A program made the translations under genes and the position numbers. From the NCBI RefSeq assembly GCF_026625605.1, contig NZ_CP113054.1, positions 3,534,001 through 3,598,000 on the forward strand: 64,000 nucleotides of DNA. The letters are read 5' to 3'. Each line of letters opens with the position of its first letter. The first letter of the stretch is position 1. The notes under the pieces were generated by a model. The model saw nothing but the letters and a program-made list of their open reading frames with translations. It had not been told where the DNA came from and ran no database searches. Origin of the DNA: Luteolibacter sp. SL250 (GTDB taxonomy: Bacteria > Verrucomicrobiota > Verrucomicrobiia > Verrucomicrobiales > Akkermansiaceae). This document shows positions 53,190 to 62,618 of this stretch, one piece after another.

Positions 53190-54200
53190 CGGGGCGTAGC
53201 GAAGCTCATGAGAGCTTCGGCGGGGTGCATGGCTGCCGCCAGCCGGTCCCCGCCACGCTTCCGACGCCATCCTCCCCAAACCGGGACCGTAGGGATGATG
53301 GTGGATTTCCCCAGCCGGAATGGCGCAGCCATTCCGCTACCCCTGCGGGCGGATCCCGGGCGTAGCGAAGTTCGTGAGAGCTTCGGCGGGGTGCATGTCT
53401 GTAGCGTGATGGCTGCGCCATCACGGTGGGGTGGATCTCTGCCGCCAGCCGATCCCCGCCACGCCTCCGACCCCATCCCCCCAAACCGGGACCGTAGGGA
53501 AGATGGTGGATTTCCCCAGCCGGAATGGCGCAGCCATTCCGCTACCCCTGCGGGCGGATCCCGGACGTAGCGAAGCTCGTGAGAGCTTCGGCGGGGTGCA
53601 TGTCTGTAGCGTGATGGCTGCGCCATCACGGCGGGGTGGATCTCTGCCGCCAGCCGATGCCACCACACGTCCGACCCCATCCTCCCCAAACCGGGACCGT
53701 AGGGAAGATGGTGGATTCCCCCAGCCGGAATGGCGCAGCCATTCCCGCTACCCCTGCGGGCTGATCCCGGACGTAGCGAAGCTCGTGAGAGCTTCGGCGG
53801 GGTGGATGTCTGCGAACAATCCGACGGCGGTCCCCGATGGATTTCCCCCAGCCGGAAGGCCTACGGCTTCGCTCCCCGGAGGCGGATTCTCCGTAGCGTG
53901 ATGGCTGCGCCATTACGGTGGGGCGGATCTCTGCCGCCAGCCGGTCCCACTACGCCACCGACCCCATCCTCCCCAAACCGGGACCGTAGGGATGATGGTG
54001 GATTTCCCCAGCCGGAATGGCGCAGCCATTCCGCTACCCCTGCGGGCGGATCCCGGACGTAGCGAAGCTTCGTGAGAGTTCCGGCGGGGTGCATGTCTGC
54101 TGAGAAACCGGCTCCGGCTTCCCCTTGGCCTTCCCCACAGCCGGATCTCTCACGAGATCCGTTACCCGTGCGGGTCCTCCGTAGCCGGAAGTCCCACGGT
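53190..54200. repeat. Tandem array of REP/BIME-like hairpin elements
   Basis: The 1120-base gene-free stretch carries four copies of a unit with near-identical sequence; the anchor CCGGGACCGT recurs at 53281, 53486, 53691 and 53978 (spacing 205, 205 and 287). Each unit contains hairpins headed by GTAGCG: one with a GTGA loop (GAAGCTC-GTGA-GAGCTTC at 53201, 53367, 53572 and 53778), one with a TGC loop (TGATGGC-TGC-GCCATCA at 53407 and 53613, with a wobble version at 53900), and a reverse-oriented GGAATGG...CCATTCC (53317, 53522, 53737 and 54014). The fourth unit has an extra 82 bases, and a GGATCTC-TCAC-GAGATCC hairpin at 54143-54160 closes the array. The pieces read as open frames but contain only repeat sequence. 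Confidence 0.85.
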
Positions 54201-54303
54201 CTCCCCTAAGACAGGAAAAATGCGGAATAGATCGGCATTTCGGTAGATCCACGGCATCGCGTGAACCCTCGAAGCTTTTTTTTTCGTGCCATCCCCGGTC
54301 CTC

Positions 54304-55713
54304 ATGCCAAATTCCGGCGTCCCCGCGATGCCCGAAGGCCCCACCGAAGAAACCCTGCTCCTTGTCGATCCCGATCACGACTTCCTTGATTGGGCCACCA
54401 AACACTTGACCGCCCAGAACCTGCGGATCCTCCGCTGTGACAATGCGGCGAACGCGTTGAAAGTGGTGGAGAAAACCGAGATCAGCGTGGTGGTTGCGGC
54501 CCTTTCCCTGCAACCGTTCGACGGCCTGGACCTCCTCGGCCGCATCATCCAGCACAGCCCGCAGACGCTGGTCATCCTGACCGCGGGATTCCCCACCACC
54601 AGCCAGATCATCGAGGCGACCCAGCATGGCGCGCACGATGTACTGAGAAAGGAGTCCCTGCCCTTCGAACTGCGGCAGGTGGTGGAGTCCGCGCTCCAGA
54701 TCCATGAAGACCGCCGCTCCGTGACGCACCATGAGACGGAAGGTCCGACGGTGGACGGCCGGGTGAAGATCATCGGCGTTTCCCGCGCCCTGCAGGATGT
54801 TTTCAAGCTCGTCGGACGGGTCGCCCGCTCGGACGCACCGGTCCTCATCGCCGGGGAAAGCGGCACCGGCAAGGAACTGGTCGCCAAGTCCGTGCATGAG
54901 TACAGCCCGCGCCGCCAGAAGGAGATGATCACCATCAACTGCGGCGCCATCCCGGAGAACCTGCTGGAGAGCGAGCTGTTCGGCCATGAAAAGGGGTCGT
55001 TTACGGGAGCGATCGCCCGCCGCGCCGGCCGGTTCGAGCAGGCGGACGGCGGCACGCTGTTTCTCGATGAGATCGGCGACATGCCTCTTTCCATCCAGGT
55101 GAAGCTGCTGCGGGTGCTGCAGGACGGCTCGTTTTCGCGGGTGGGTGCGAATGAAACGATCACCACGGATGTGAGGATCGTGGCGGCGACACACAAGAAC
55201 TTGGCGGCGGAAGTGGCCGCCGGAAGGTTCCGCGAAGACCTCTACTACCGGCTCAACGTGGTCGAGCTGCGGATCCCGCCGCTGCGGGAACGTCCGGAAG
55301 ACATCCCCCTGCTGGCGGAGTTCTTCCTCCAGCGGATCACGAAAAAGAACGGCATGGCACGCATCCGGATCTCCCCGGAGGCGGTTTCCACGCTCCAGAA
55401 CCATGTCTGGCCGGGGAATGTCCGGGAACTGGAGAACACGATGGCCCGGGCCTGCGCGCTGGCTTCATCGAACATCCTCCTTCCGGCGGACATCCCGCTT
55501 GCTTCCGCCCCCGGGCGCACCTTCGCCAAGCTGGGGGAGATGCTGGACCACCTCATCAACGCCGCTCCGGGCGGGGACAATGTCATCGAGTGGATCTCCC
55601 GTGAACTCGCGGGCCGCTCGATCGAGCGCTCCAACGGGGATCTGAAGCAGGCGTCGATCTCGCTGGGAATCGAACCTGCGGAGCTGAAGAAACTCCTGGC
55701 CGGAAGAGAGTGA
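54304..55713 (+). CDS. Sigma-54 dependent response regulator with a non-standard receiver
   Basis: Residues 16-135 form a receiver domain (DPDHD at 22-26, T93 and K116 kept), but the phospho-acceptor position is alanine (VVVAALSLQPFDGL, A66), so it is probably not phosphorylated. Residues 155-390 form the AAA+ domain with Walker A GESGTGKE (184-191), the sigma-54 contact loop GSFTGA, Walker B LFLDEIGDM, and RVLQDGSFSRVG. The C-terminal helix-turn-helix (NGDLKQASISLGIEPAELKK) is a Fis-like DNA-binding helix. It would activate sigma-54 promoters by ATP hydrolysis. The start is ATG 54304; the array lies directly upstream. Confidence 0.9.
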   Translation: MPNSGVPAMPEGPTEETLLLVDPDHDFLDWATKHLTAQNLRILRCDNAANALKVVEKTEISVVVAALSLQPFDGLDLLGRIIQHSPQTLVILTAGFPTTSQIIEATQHGAHDVLRKESLPFELRQVVESALQIHEDRRSVTHHETEGPTVDGRVKIIGVSRALQDVFKLVGRVARSDAPVLIAGESGTGKELVAKSVHEYSPRRQKEMITINCGAIPENLLESELFGHEKGSFTGAIARRAGRFEQADGGTLFLDEIGDMPLSIQVKLLRVLQDGSFSRVGANETITTDVRIVAATHKNLAAEVAAGRFREDLYYRLNVVELRIPPLRERPEDIPLLAEFFLQRITKKNGMARIRISPEAVSTLQNHVWPGNVRELENTMARACALASSNILLPADIPLASAPGRTFAKLGEMLDHLINAAPGGDNVIEWISRELAGRSIERSNGDLKQASISLGIEPAELKKLLAGRE

Positions 55714-55820
55714 GATTTCCCCTCCCGCAAGAGGCAAAGGCAAATCCCCCGCCCCCGGGATCCCGTGGGATGTTCCGTGCTGGCGTTCAACGCGGGCAGG
55801 CCTTACCTTGGTCCCGCCGC

Positions 55821-58412
55821 ATGAAGCTGCCGCTGTTTCTCCTGCTGACCATCTCACCCCTGTCCGACGCCGCCGGACAGGAGGGGGATGAGTTCCGCTA
55901 CGGGGAAAGTGCGCTGGCGGACGGCCTGTGGGACGTGGCCGCGCTGCATTTCGAGCGGCTCCTGGCGACCTCGGATCTGGAGCCGGAAGCGAAAATCCGG
56001 GTGGCCTACCGCCTGGCGGAAGCGTGGATCCGCAACGGCGAGCCCGCCAAGGCGATGGACCTCCTCAGCCAATCCTTCGTCGCCGGCGATCCCAGCGTCC
56101 ATTTCTGGAAAGGGCAGGCACTGGCGGGACTGGGCCGGCTGAATGAAGCCGAGGAGGAACTCGCGAAGGCGACGATCCCGGGCCATGCTTTCACGGTGGA
56201 AGCCACGCTCACCCGTGCCGCGCTGATGCTTTCACTGAACCAGCCGGAGGAGGCGCTTGCCGGACTGCGGGAGCTGGCGGCCAGCGCGGATCCGGCGGTT
56301 TCGTTCGAAGCGAAGATCCGCCAGACAGGGATCCTGCTGGACCTCCGGCGCGTGGAGGAGGCCCGGCGGACCATGCCTCCGCTGGACGGCCTCCCGGCCA
56401 GAAAGGCCCAGGAGGCCAGCTATCTGGAAGCACGCCTGCTGCTGGCGGAGAACAAGCCCGCCGAGGCGGCCGAACGCTTTTTCACCCTCATGAACCAGCG
56501 CTCCGGCCAGAGCCTGGTCCATCATCACGCCGCGGTTCTGGGCTACGCGGACTCCCTCGCCGCACGGGACAAGAAGACGGAAGCTTCCGACGCCCTGCTC
56601 GCTTTCATCCAGGCGAACCCCGCCAGCCCACTGCTGCCGGAAGCGTTTTCCCGCCTGATCGCCTGGCTGCCGTCCGAACCACCGGTCACCCATCCGGTGC
56701 TGGTCCGTCTGGAGGAGTGGGCGACCCCCGCCGGGGCCGTCCCGACCACCGCCCGCTCCGGCCTCATCGAAGGACTCATCACTCCGGATCCTGTTGGTTC
56801 CGCCGGTCCGTGGCCCACGGCGGCGGAGGCTCCCCCCTTGCGGATCGAGGCGACGTTTGCCCTGGCGGAGGGCCTGCACCGCGTTTCCGGACCCGTCCAG
56901 AAGGCTCAGGCCGTCCGGCTGATGCGGTGGATCGGCCTGAACCATCCGCTCCATCCACTGGCGGCGAAAGCGTGGCTGCAGTCGGCGAAGTGGCTTCTTG
57001 AGGAAGGGAAAGGCGAGCGCGCCTTCGCCATCCTCGGCTATCTCCGCTCGGGTTCCCCCACCCCTCCGGAGGGCGCGGAGGCAGCCTTCATCCAGGCGGA
57101 GGAAGTCTACCAGCAGGGGGACTTCAAGGCCGCGGGCCGCCTGTTCGAAGAAGCCGCCTCCGAGATGGCGGAGAAGCAGGACGCGGACCGGGCGCGGCTC
57201 AATGCCTCCCTGTCCCGCTTCCGTGAGAGCGGCATCATGACCACCGCCTTCACCGCGCCGGACGGAAAGCCGGCGGAGAATCCGGCCCTGGAGGCGGACC
57301 TGGAACTGGAGCAGGCCCTCGCGGTGAAGCCCCCGGAGGAAGCGCAGGCCGCCATCGAGACCTTCATCCGGAAACATCCCCAACATCCGCGGGTGGCGGA
57401 GGCCCGGCTCGCCGCCGCGGAGGCCGCACTCATCGTCCGCAGGGATGAAACGTATGCGAAGGCCCAGCTTGATACCATCGCGGAGGATCCCGCCGCGCTC
57501 GCATCCATCCCGCAGGAGCGGTATGCCCTGGCCCGGCTGAAACTCACGGAGCTGTCCGGAGACACCGCCGGAACCATCAACGCGGCCAAGGCATTCATCG
57601 CCGCATTCCCCGGCCACCCGGCTGCGGCGGAAGCCGCCCTCACCCTGGGACGAACCCTCTACGACACCGGCAGCTACAATGACGCCCAGCTCATCCTCCA
57701 GCAACTGGCGAAGGACGACACCGACCCGGTGCGCACGCAGGCCGCACTGCTGCTGGCCGCCAGTTCCGCGGCTCGGGTGGGGACCCCGCAGTCACGGGAG
57801 GAAGCCCTCACCCTGTTCGACCGGGCGGGGGGCGTGAAGGGACCGCTCAACGCGCTGGTCATGATGAAAAAGGCGCAGCTCATGATCGAGCTGAACCGCC
57901 TGGATGAAGCCACCGCCTTTCTCCGCAAGTGGTACCAATCCCTGCCTGCGGAGGATTCCCTGCGCCTGCCCGCCGGGTTCCTCTTCGGGGATGCCGCCTA
58001 TGCACAGGGGAACAAGAACCCGGCCGTCCTGGCGGAGTCCCTCGCCATCTACGATGACCTGCTGAAGCACCCGGAGACCAAGCCTGCGGACGTCCACCGC
58101 ATCCAGTACCTCCGCGGCAAGACGCTGGAACAACTGCCGCGCACGGACGACCCCACGCAGAAGCGTGAAAGCGAGGCCCTCGCGGCCTACTACTCCGTGC
58201 TGAAAAACGCGGAAAACCCTCCCGCAGAGTGGCATTTCCTGGAGAGCAGCGGCTTCCGCGCCCTGGAGATCCTGGAACGCGCCGGGGAAAAGAAAGCCCG
58301 GCAGGCCCTGAGCATCGCGCGTGAAATAGCAGCGCTCAAAGGCCCCCGCTCCAAGGAAGCGGCGGACCGCGCCAGGGACATCCAGCTCAAGAACCAGATC
58401 TGGGAGGACTAA
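55821..58412 (+). CDS. Exported TPR protein
   Basis: The start at ATG 55821 (MKLPLFLLLTISPLSDAAGQ) gives 863 residues with a signal peptide. The mature part is made of helix pairs with TPR-like spacing (GEYSALADGLWDVAALHFER-like opening, RLNEAEEELAKATIPGHAFT, AAAEAALTLGRTLYDTGSYN and others). Such repeats bind protein partners, and this one probably acts as a periplasmic or outer-membrane-associated scaffold. It follows the sigma-54 regulator by 107 bases. No specific family was recognised. Confidence 0.8.
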   Translation: MKLPLFLLLTISPLSDAAGQEGDEFRYGESALADGLWDVAALHFERLLATSDLEPEAKIRVAYRLAEAWIRNGEPAKAMDLLSQSFVAGDPSVHFWKGQALAGLGRLNEAEEELAKATIPGHAFTVEATLTRAALMLSLNQPEEALAGLRELAASADPAVSFEAKIRQTGILLDLRRVEEARRTMPPLDGLPARKAQEASYLEARLLLAENKPAEAAERFFTLMNQRSGQSLVHHHAAVLGYADSLAARDKKTEASDALLAFIQANPASPLLPEAFSRLIAWLPSEPPVTHPVLVRLEEWATPAGAVPTTARSGLIEGLITPDPVGSAGPWPTAAEAPPLRIEATFALAEGLHRVSGPVQKAQAVRLMRWIGLNHPLHPLAAKAWLQSAKWLLEEGKGERAFAILGYLRSGSPTPPEGAEAAFIQAEEVYQQGDFKAAGRLFEEAASEMAEKQDADRARLNASLSRFRESGIMTTAFTAPDGKPAENPALEADLELEQALAVKPPEEAQAAIETFIRKHPQHPRVAEARLAAAEAALIVRRDETYAKAQLDTIAEDPAALASIPQERYALARLKLTELSGDTAGTINAAKAFIAAFPGHPAAAEAALTLGRTLYDTGSYNDAQLILQQLAKDDTDPVRTQAALLLAASSAARVGTPQSREEALTLFDRAGGVKGPLNALVMMKKAQLMIELNRLDEATAFLRKWYQSLPAEDSLRLPAGFLFGDAAYAQGNKNPAVLAESLAIYDDLLKHPETKPADVHRIQYLRGKTLEQLPRTDDPTQKRESEALAAYYSVLKNAENPPAEWHFLESSGFRALEILERAGEKKARQALSIAREIAALKGPRSKEAADRARDIQLKNQIWED

Positions 58413-58480
58413 CAGGGGCAGGAAAGAATTCCGATGTTCCGGTTGGACGTCCGGCATCCCGCGTTCATTATTCCGCCCGC

Positions 58481-59230
58481 ATGCTCAACCTTCTCGTCAC
58501 CGGAAAATCAGGCCGCATGGGCCAGGCGATCCTGCAAGCCGCCTCCGATGCCCATTCCCACAACCCGGACATCTCAGTCACCGCCACCCATGACGCGGGC
58601 GAGAACCTGGATGAGGCGATGGCCAAGGCCAACTGCGTGATCGATTTCACCGTCCATTCCTTCACGAAGGAGGTCGTCGCCGCGGCGCTGAAACACGGCA
58701 CCAGTCTGGTCATCGGCACCACAGGCCATTCGGAGGAGGAGCGCGACATCATCCGGGAGGCGGCGAAGACCCTGCCCATCGTCTATGCGCCGAACTACTC
58801 CGTGGGTGTGAACACGCTTTTCTGGCTCACCCGGAAGGCGGCCCAGATCCTGACCCAGGACCGCTTCGACATCGAGGTGACGGAGATGCACCACAAGCAC
58901 AAGATCGACTCCCCCTCCGGGACCGCGCGGCGGCTGCTGGAGATCCTCAACGAGGAGACGGGAACGTCCTACAACGACGACATCGCCCACGGCAGGTTCG
59001 GCAACATCGGCCCGCGCAAGCCGCGCGAGATCGGCATGCACACCCTGCGCGGCGGGGACGTCGTCGGGGACCACACCGTCCTCTTCGCGGCGGACGGGGA
59101 GCGGGTGGAACTCACCCACAAGGCCTCCTCCCGCCTGACCTTCGCCGCCGGAGCGGTGAGGGCGGCCATCTGGCTCCAGGGCCAGCCCGCCGGCCTGTAT
59201 GACATGCAGGACGTGCTCGGACTCCAATAA
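58481..59230 (+). CDS. dapB: 4-hydroxy-tetrahydrodipicolinate reductase
   Basis: DapB reduces 4-hydroxy-tetrahydrodipicolinate to tetrahydrodipicolinate with NAD(P)H in the diaminopimelate/lysine pathway. The 249-residue protein has the Rossmann GKSGRMGQAI at the N-terminus, IDFTVHSF, IGTTGH, YAPNYSVGVN and the substrate-binding EMHHKHKIDSPSGTA. The start at ATG 58481 follows the TPR protein by 68 bases. The HtrA-like gene follows 20 bases later. Confidence 0.95.
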   Translation: MLNLLVTGKSGRMGQAILQAASDAHSHNPDISVTATHDAGENLDEAMAKANCVIDFTVHSFTKEVVAAALKHGTSLVIGTTGHSEEERDIIREAAKTLPIVYAPNYSVGVNTLFWLTRKAAQILTQDRFDIEVTEMHHKHKIDSPSGTARRLLEILNEETGTSYNDDIAHGRFGNIGPRKPREIGMHTLRGGDVVGDHTVLFAADGERVELTHKASSRLTFAAGAVRAAIWLQGQPAGLYDMQDVLGLQ

Positions 59231-59250
59231 CACCCTTCCCCTTCCCACCC

Positions 59251-60792
59251 ATGCGCCCGCTGTACCTTTCCCTTCCCTTCGTGTTCCTGGCCGCGTGCAA
59301 GCCGCCGCAGCCCGCGCAGATCGAGAAAAAGGAAGAAACCCCGGAGATCTCCGTTTCAGCGGGGGATACCCGGCCTGCGCCTGTTGATTTCAAATCCTCC
59401 GTGGTCCGGGTGAACTCCACGCAGCAGTCGTGGAATCCCAGCCAGCCATGGGAGAAGAATGATCCGTCCCAGCGCCGGGCGCTCGCCGCCATCGTGGCGG
59501 AAGGCCAGGTGCTGACCACCGCGGAGATGGTGGCGGATGCGACCTACCTGGAACTGGAGTCCACGGATGGCACCCGCTTCGCCCAGGCGAAGGTCATCGC
59601 CGTGGACTATGAGGTGAACCTCGCGCTGCTGGGAGCGGCTTCGGAAGAGGAAGGGAAGGCGCTTTTCGAAGGCACCACCCCTCTCGCCCTCGCGGAACCA
59701 CCCACCATCGGGCAGGCACTGGAGATCTTCCAGGTGGAGGACAACGGATCACCGCTGCTCACCGCGGGCCTGCTCCAGAGCATCGACGTCACCTCCCACT
59801 TCCTGCCGAACCAGGCCTTCCTCACCTACATGGTGAAGGCCTCCATGCAAAGTGCCGCCAGCAGCTACTCCCTGCCGGTGCTCCAGAACGGGAAGCTGGT
59901 GGGCATCCTCATCAGCTATGATGCGGAGGACCAGATCTCCGACGTGGCCTCATCCGACATCGTCGGGCGTTTCCTCAAACAGGCGCAGGCCGGCGACTAC
60001 AAGGGCTTCCCCAGCCTGGGGGTCTCCATCACCCGCACGGAGGACGCCTCGCTCCGCGCCTGGCTGAAGATCCCGGACACCGAAGGCGGCATCTACGTCA
60101 GCAGCGTCCGCAAGAAGGGAGCCGCCCAGACCGCCGGGATCCAGAAAGGTGACGTGATCCTCGCCGTGGACGGCAGGAAGATCGACCGCCGCGGCTACTA
60201 TGACCACCCGACCTACGGCAACCTGTCATGGGGACACCTGGTGCGTGGTGAGAAGTCCATCGGCGACACCATGACCCTCTCCATCCTCCGCAAGGGCGAG
60301 CCGATGGAGATCAAGGCCACCCTCGCCCGCGAGGAGGAGGAGTCGAAGCTGGTGCCCGGCTACGCCTTCGGCAAGGCGCCGAACTTCCTCGTGAAGGGTG
60401 GCTTCGTGTTCCAGGAACTTTCCCGCCCGCTGCTCGAAGCTTTCGGCGAGGAGTGGACATCCCGCGCCCCGCTCAACCTGCTGGACGCCTACGAGAACCC
60501 GGAGAAATTCGAGGAAAAGGCGGACCGTGTCATCTTCCTCAGCGGCTCCATCCCCACCCCCGCCACCATCGGCTACGAGCGCCTGCGCAACCTCATCGTC
60601 AAGAAGGTGAACGGCAAGGAGATCCGCGACATGAAGGGCCTCATCGAAGCCTTCGACTCGAAGCCCGGCGAGCTCCACTCCATCGAGTTCATGGAGGAGG
60701 ACTTCACCGTCTATCTGGACGACTCCATCTCCACGGCGGTGGACAGCCAGTTGCTCAAGCGCGGCATCTCGAGGCTTTCGCGGGCGGAGTGA
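59251..60792 (+). CDS. HtrA-like lipoprotein with a degenerate protease domain and PDZ domains
   Basis: The 513-residue protein has a lipobox FLAAC with the modified cysteine at residue 16, so it is membrane-tethered. A trypsin-like fold follows, but the catalytic triad is missing: the histidine of VLTxAH is glutamate (VLTTAEMV, E92), and the serine loop reads AASSYSLP instead of GNSGG. Two PDZ-like segments follow (SSVRKKGAAQTAGIQKGDVI, and LIVKKVNGKEIRDMKGLIEA). It probably acts as a scaffold or chaperone instead of a protease. dapB precedes it; the C-terminus ends next to a convergent hairpin. Confidence 0.82.
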   Translation: MRPLYLSLPFVFLAACKPPQPAQIEKKEETPEISVSAGDTRPAPVDFKSSVVRVNSTQQSWNPSQPWEKNDPSQRRALAAIVAEGQVLTTAEMVADATYLELESTDGTRFAQAKVIAVDYEVNLALLGAASEEEGKALFEGTTPLALAEPPTIGQALEIFQVEDNGSPLLTAGLLQSIDVTSHFLPNQAFLTYMVKASMQSAASSYSLPVLQNGKLVGILISYDAEDQISDVASSDIVGRFLKQAQAGDYKGFPSLGVSITRTEDASLRAWLKIPDTEGGIYVSSVRKKGAAQTAGIQKGDVILAVDGRKIDRRGYYDHPTYGNLSWGHLVRGEKSIGDTMTLSILRKGEPMEIKATLAREEEESKLVPGYAFGKAPNFLVKGGFVFQELSRPLLEAFGEEWTSRAPLNLLDAYENPEKFEEKADRVIFLSGSIPTPATIGYERLRNLIVKKVNGKEIRDMKGLIEAFDSKPGELHSIEFMEEDFTVYLDDSISTAVDSQLLKRGISRLSRAE

Positions 60793-60794
60793 CC

Positions 60795-60859
60795 GGAACC
60801 GTGGCCGTGGCGTCCCGCCACAGGCTGTGGCTGCGGCGGGACGCCGCAGCTACGGTTCC
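60795..60859. repeat. Large inverted repeat between the HtrA-like gene and ilvD
   Basis: GGAACCGT (60795-60802) pairs with ACGGTTCC (60852-60859), and GGCGTCCCGCC (60809-60819) pairs with GGCGGGACGCC (60835-60845). The minus strand also reads GTAG directly before CTGCGGC-GTCCC-GCCGCAG, which fits the REP family with another loop. The position between convergent genes suits a bidirectional terminator too. Confidence 0.7.
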
Positions 60860-60864
60860 AGTTG

Positions 60865-62574
60865 CTACGGCACCTGCAGTACCGCTCCCGTGCTGGCGCT
60901 GCCGACCATGGCGGCGTAGCGGGCCAGATACCCTGACCGGGCCTTCGGAGGCGGCGGGGTCCAGTGTTTCCGGCGGTCTTCCAGGGTCGCCTCATCCACC
61001 AGCAGGGTGATGGAGCGTGCGGGGATGTCGATTTCGATGCGGTCCCCCTGCTCCACCAGAGCGATGGGCCCGCCCGCCGCCGCTTCCGGGGAAACGTGGC
61101 CGATGGCGCCGCCGCGGGTCGCCCCGGAAAAGCGGCCGTCCGTGATGAGCGCCACGCTGTCGCCCAGGCCGCGCCCGGCGATGGCCGCGGTGGGGGCCAG
61201 CATTTCCCGCATGCCCGGTCCTCCACGTGGACCTTCATAGCGGATGACCACCACATCCCCCGCCTTCACGGTCCCCAGCAGGATGCCGCGCTGGGCGTCC
61301 TCCTCCGAATCGAAAACCACCGCCGTGCCGGTGAAGCGGTGCATGGCGGGGCTCACCCCCGCCGCCTTCACCACGCAGCCTTCCGGCGCCAGATTCCCGA
61401 ACAACACGGCCAGCCCGCCTTTCTCCGAGTAGGCGTTGTCCAGCGGACGGATCACCTCCGCGTCCTTCACCTCCGCCACGCTGATCCTTTCCCCCAGCGT
61501 GAGGCCGCTCACCGTCATGGCGTCCTCATGGAGGATGCCCGGCTTTCCGGTGAGGGTCTTCAGGATCGCGGAAATGCCGCCCGCGCGGTCGATGTCCTCC
61601 ATGTAGTGCTTTCCGGAAGGAGCCACCTTGCAGAGATGCGGCACGCGGGCGGAGATCGCGTTGAAATCCGCCATCGTCAGGTCCACGCCCGCTTCCTTCG
61701 CCACGGCGATGGTGTGGAGGATGGTGTTCGATGATCCGCCCATCGCCATGTCCAGCGCGAGGGCGTTTTCAAAGGCCTCCCGGGTGAGGATGGAGGACGG
61801 CTTCACCTGGTCCCGCACCAGACGGATGATCGCCTTGCCCGCCTTGCGGAAAAGTTCGTCGCGGGCGGGATCCGTGGCGAGGATCGAGCCGTTGCCCGGC
61901 AGCGCGAGGCCGAGCGCCTCGCACAGGCAGTTCATCGAGTTCGCGGTGAACATGCCGGAGCAGGAGCCGCAGGTGGGGCAGGCGTTTTTCTCGATCTCCT
62001 CCAGTTGGCGGTCATTGATGCTCCCGGAGGACAACCTGCCCACCGCCTCGAACACGGAGGCGAGGTCGAGCGACTCGCCCGTGGAGGGGTTGCGCCCGGA
62101 TTTCATGGGACCGCCGGAAACGAAGATGGCAGGGATGTCCACGCGGGCCGCCCCCATCATCATACCGGGCACGATCTTGTCACAGTTCGGGATGCACACC
62201 ACGCCGTCAAAGCAGTGGGCGCGCAGCATCGTCTCGATGCTGTCCGCGATGATCTCGCGCGATGCGAGGGAGTAGCGCATGCCGCCATGGCCCATGGCGA
62301 TGCCGTCATCCACGCCGATGCAGTTGAACTCGAACGGCACGCCGCCCGCCTCCCGCACGGCTTCGCGGACTTTCCGCCCCACCACGTCCAGGTGGGCGTG
62401 CCCCGGGATGATCTGCACGAACGAGTTCGCGATGGCGATGAAGGGCTTCCCCCAGTCCTCCTCGGACCGGATCATGCCCGTCGCACGGAGGAGGCTGCGG
62501 TGCGGTGCGCGGATGGCACCCTGTTTGATGGTGTCGCTGATGGCCATGCGCCCATCATCCTTTTTTCCAGACAT
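60865..62574 (-). CDS. ilvD: Dihydroxy-acid dehydratase
   Basis: IlvD dehydrates 2,3-dihydroxy-3-isovalerate and its homologue in branched-chain amino acid synthesis, using an iron-sulfur cluster. The 569-residue protein has [20 protein letters not shown], the cluster cysteines in [10 protein letters not shown] and [17 protein letters not shown], and GGSSNTILH. The C-terminal [14 protein letters not shown] is also present. The start at ATG 62574 is supported by the family N-terminus; the frame to 63147 overlaps the LysR gene and is rejected. It is divergent from a LysR regulator that may control it. Confidence 0.95.
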   Translation of the reverse strand: MSGKKDDGRMAISDTIKQGAIRAPHRSLLRATGMIRSEEDWGKPFIAIANSFVQIIPGHAHLDVVGRKVREAVREAGGVPFEFNCIGVDDGIAMGHGGMRYSLASREIIADSIETMLRAHCFDGVVCIPNCDKIVPGMMMGAARVDIPAIFVSGGPMKSGRNPSTGESLDLASVFEAVGRLSSGSINDRQLEEIEKNACPTCGSCSGMFTANSMNCLCEALGLALPGNGSILATDPARDELFRKAGKAIIRLVRDQVKPSSILTREAFENALALDMAMGGSSNTILHTIAVAKEAGVDLTMADFNAISARVPHLCKVAPSGKHYMEDIDRAGGISAILKTLTGKPGILHEDAMTVSGLTLGERISVAEVKDAEVIRPLDNAYSEKGGLAVLFGNLAPEGCVVKAAGVSPAMHRFTGTAVVFDSEEDAQRGILLGTVKAGDVVVIRYEGPRGGPGMREMLAPTAAIAGRGLGDSVALITDGRFSGATRGGAIGHVSPEAAAGGPIALVEQGDRIEIDIPARSITLLVDEATLEDRRKHWTPPPPKARSGYLARYAAMVGSASTGAVLQVP

Positions 62575-62603
62575 GATAAAAATACCACCTTCGTCGCGTT
62601 GAT

Positions 62604-62618
62604 ATACCATATCGGTAT
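62604..62618. promoter_or_regulatory. LysR-type T-N11-A box between ilvD and the LysR gene
   Basis: ATACC (62604-62608) and GGTAT (62614-62618) form an inverted repeat with T at 62605 and A at 62617, exactly 11 bases between, the LysR-type binding core. It overlaps the LysR start codon, so the protein could repress itself and act on ilvD. Confidence 0.55.

Noticed and set aside
53208-54062. Several open frames of 90-160 codons in the repeat array
   Set aside because: They translate the repeats in different frames and have no coding signature.
53190-54200. CRISPR array
   Set aside because: Repeats are about 205 bases apart and the sequence between hairpins is itself repeated, so there are no unique spacers, and no cas genes are present.
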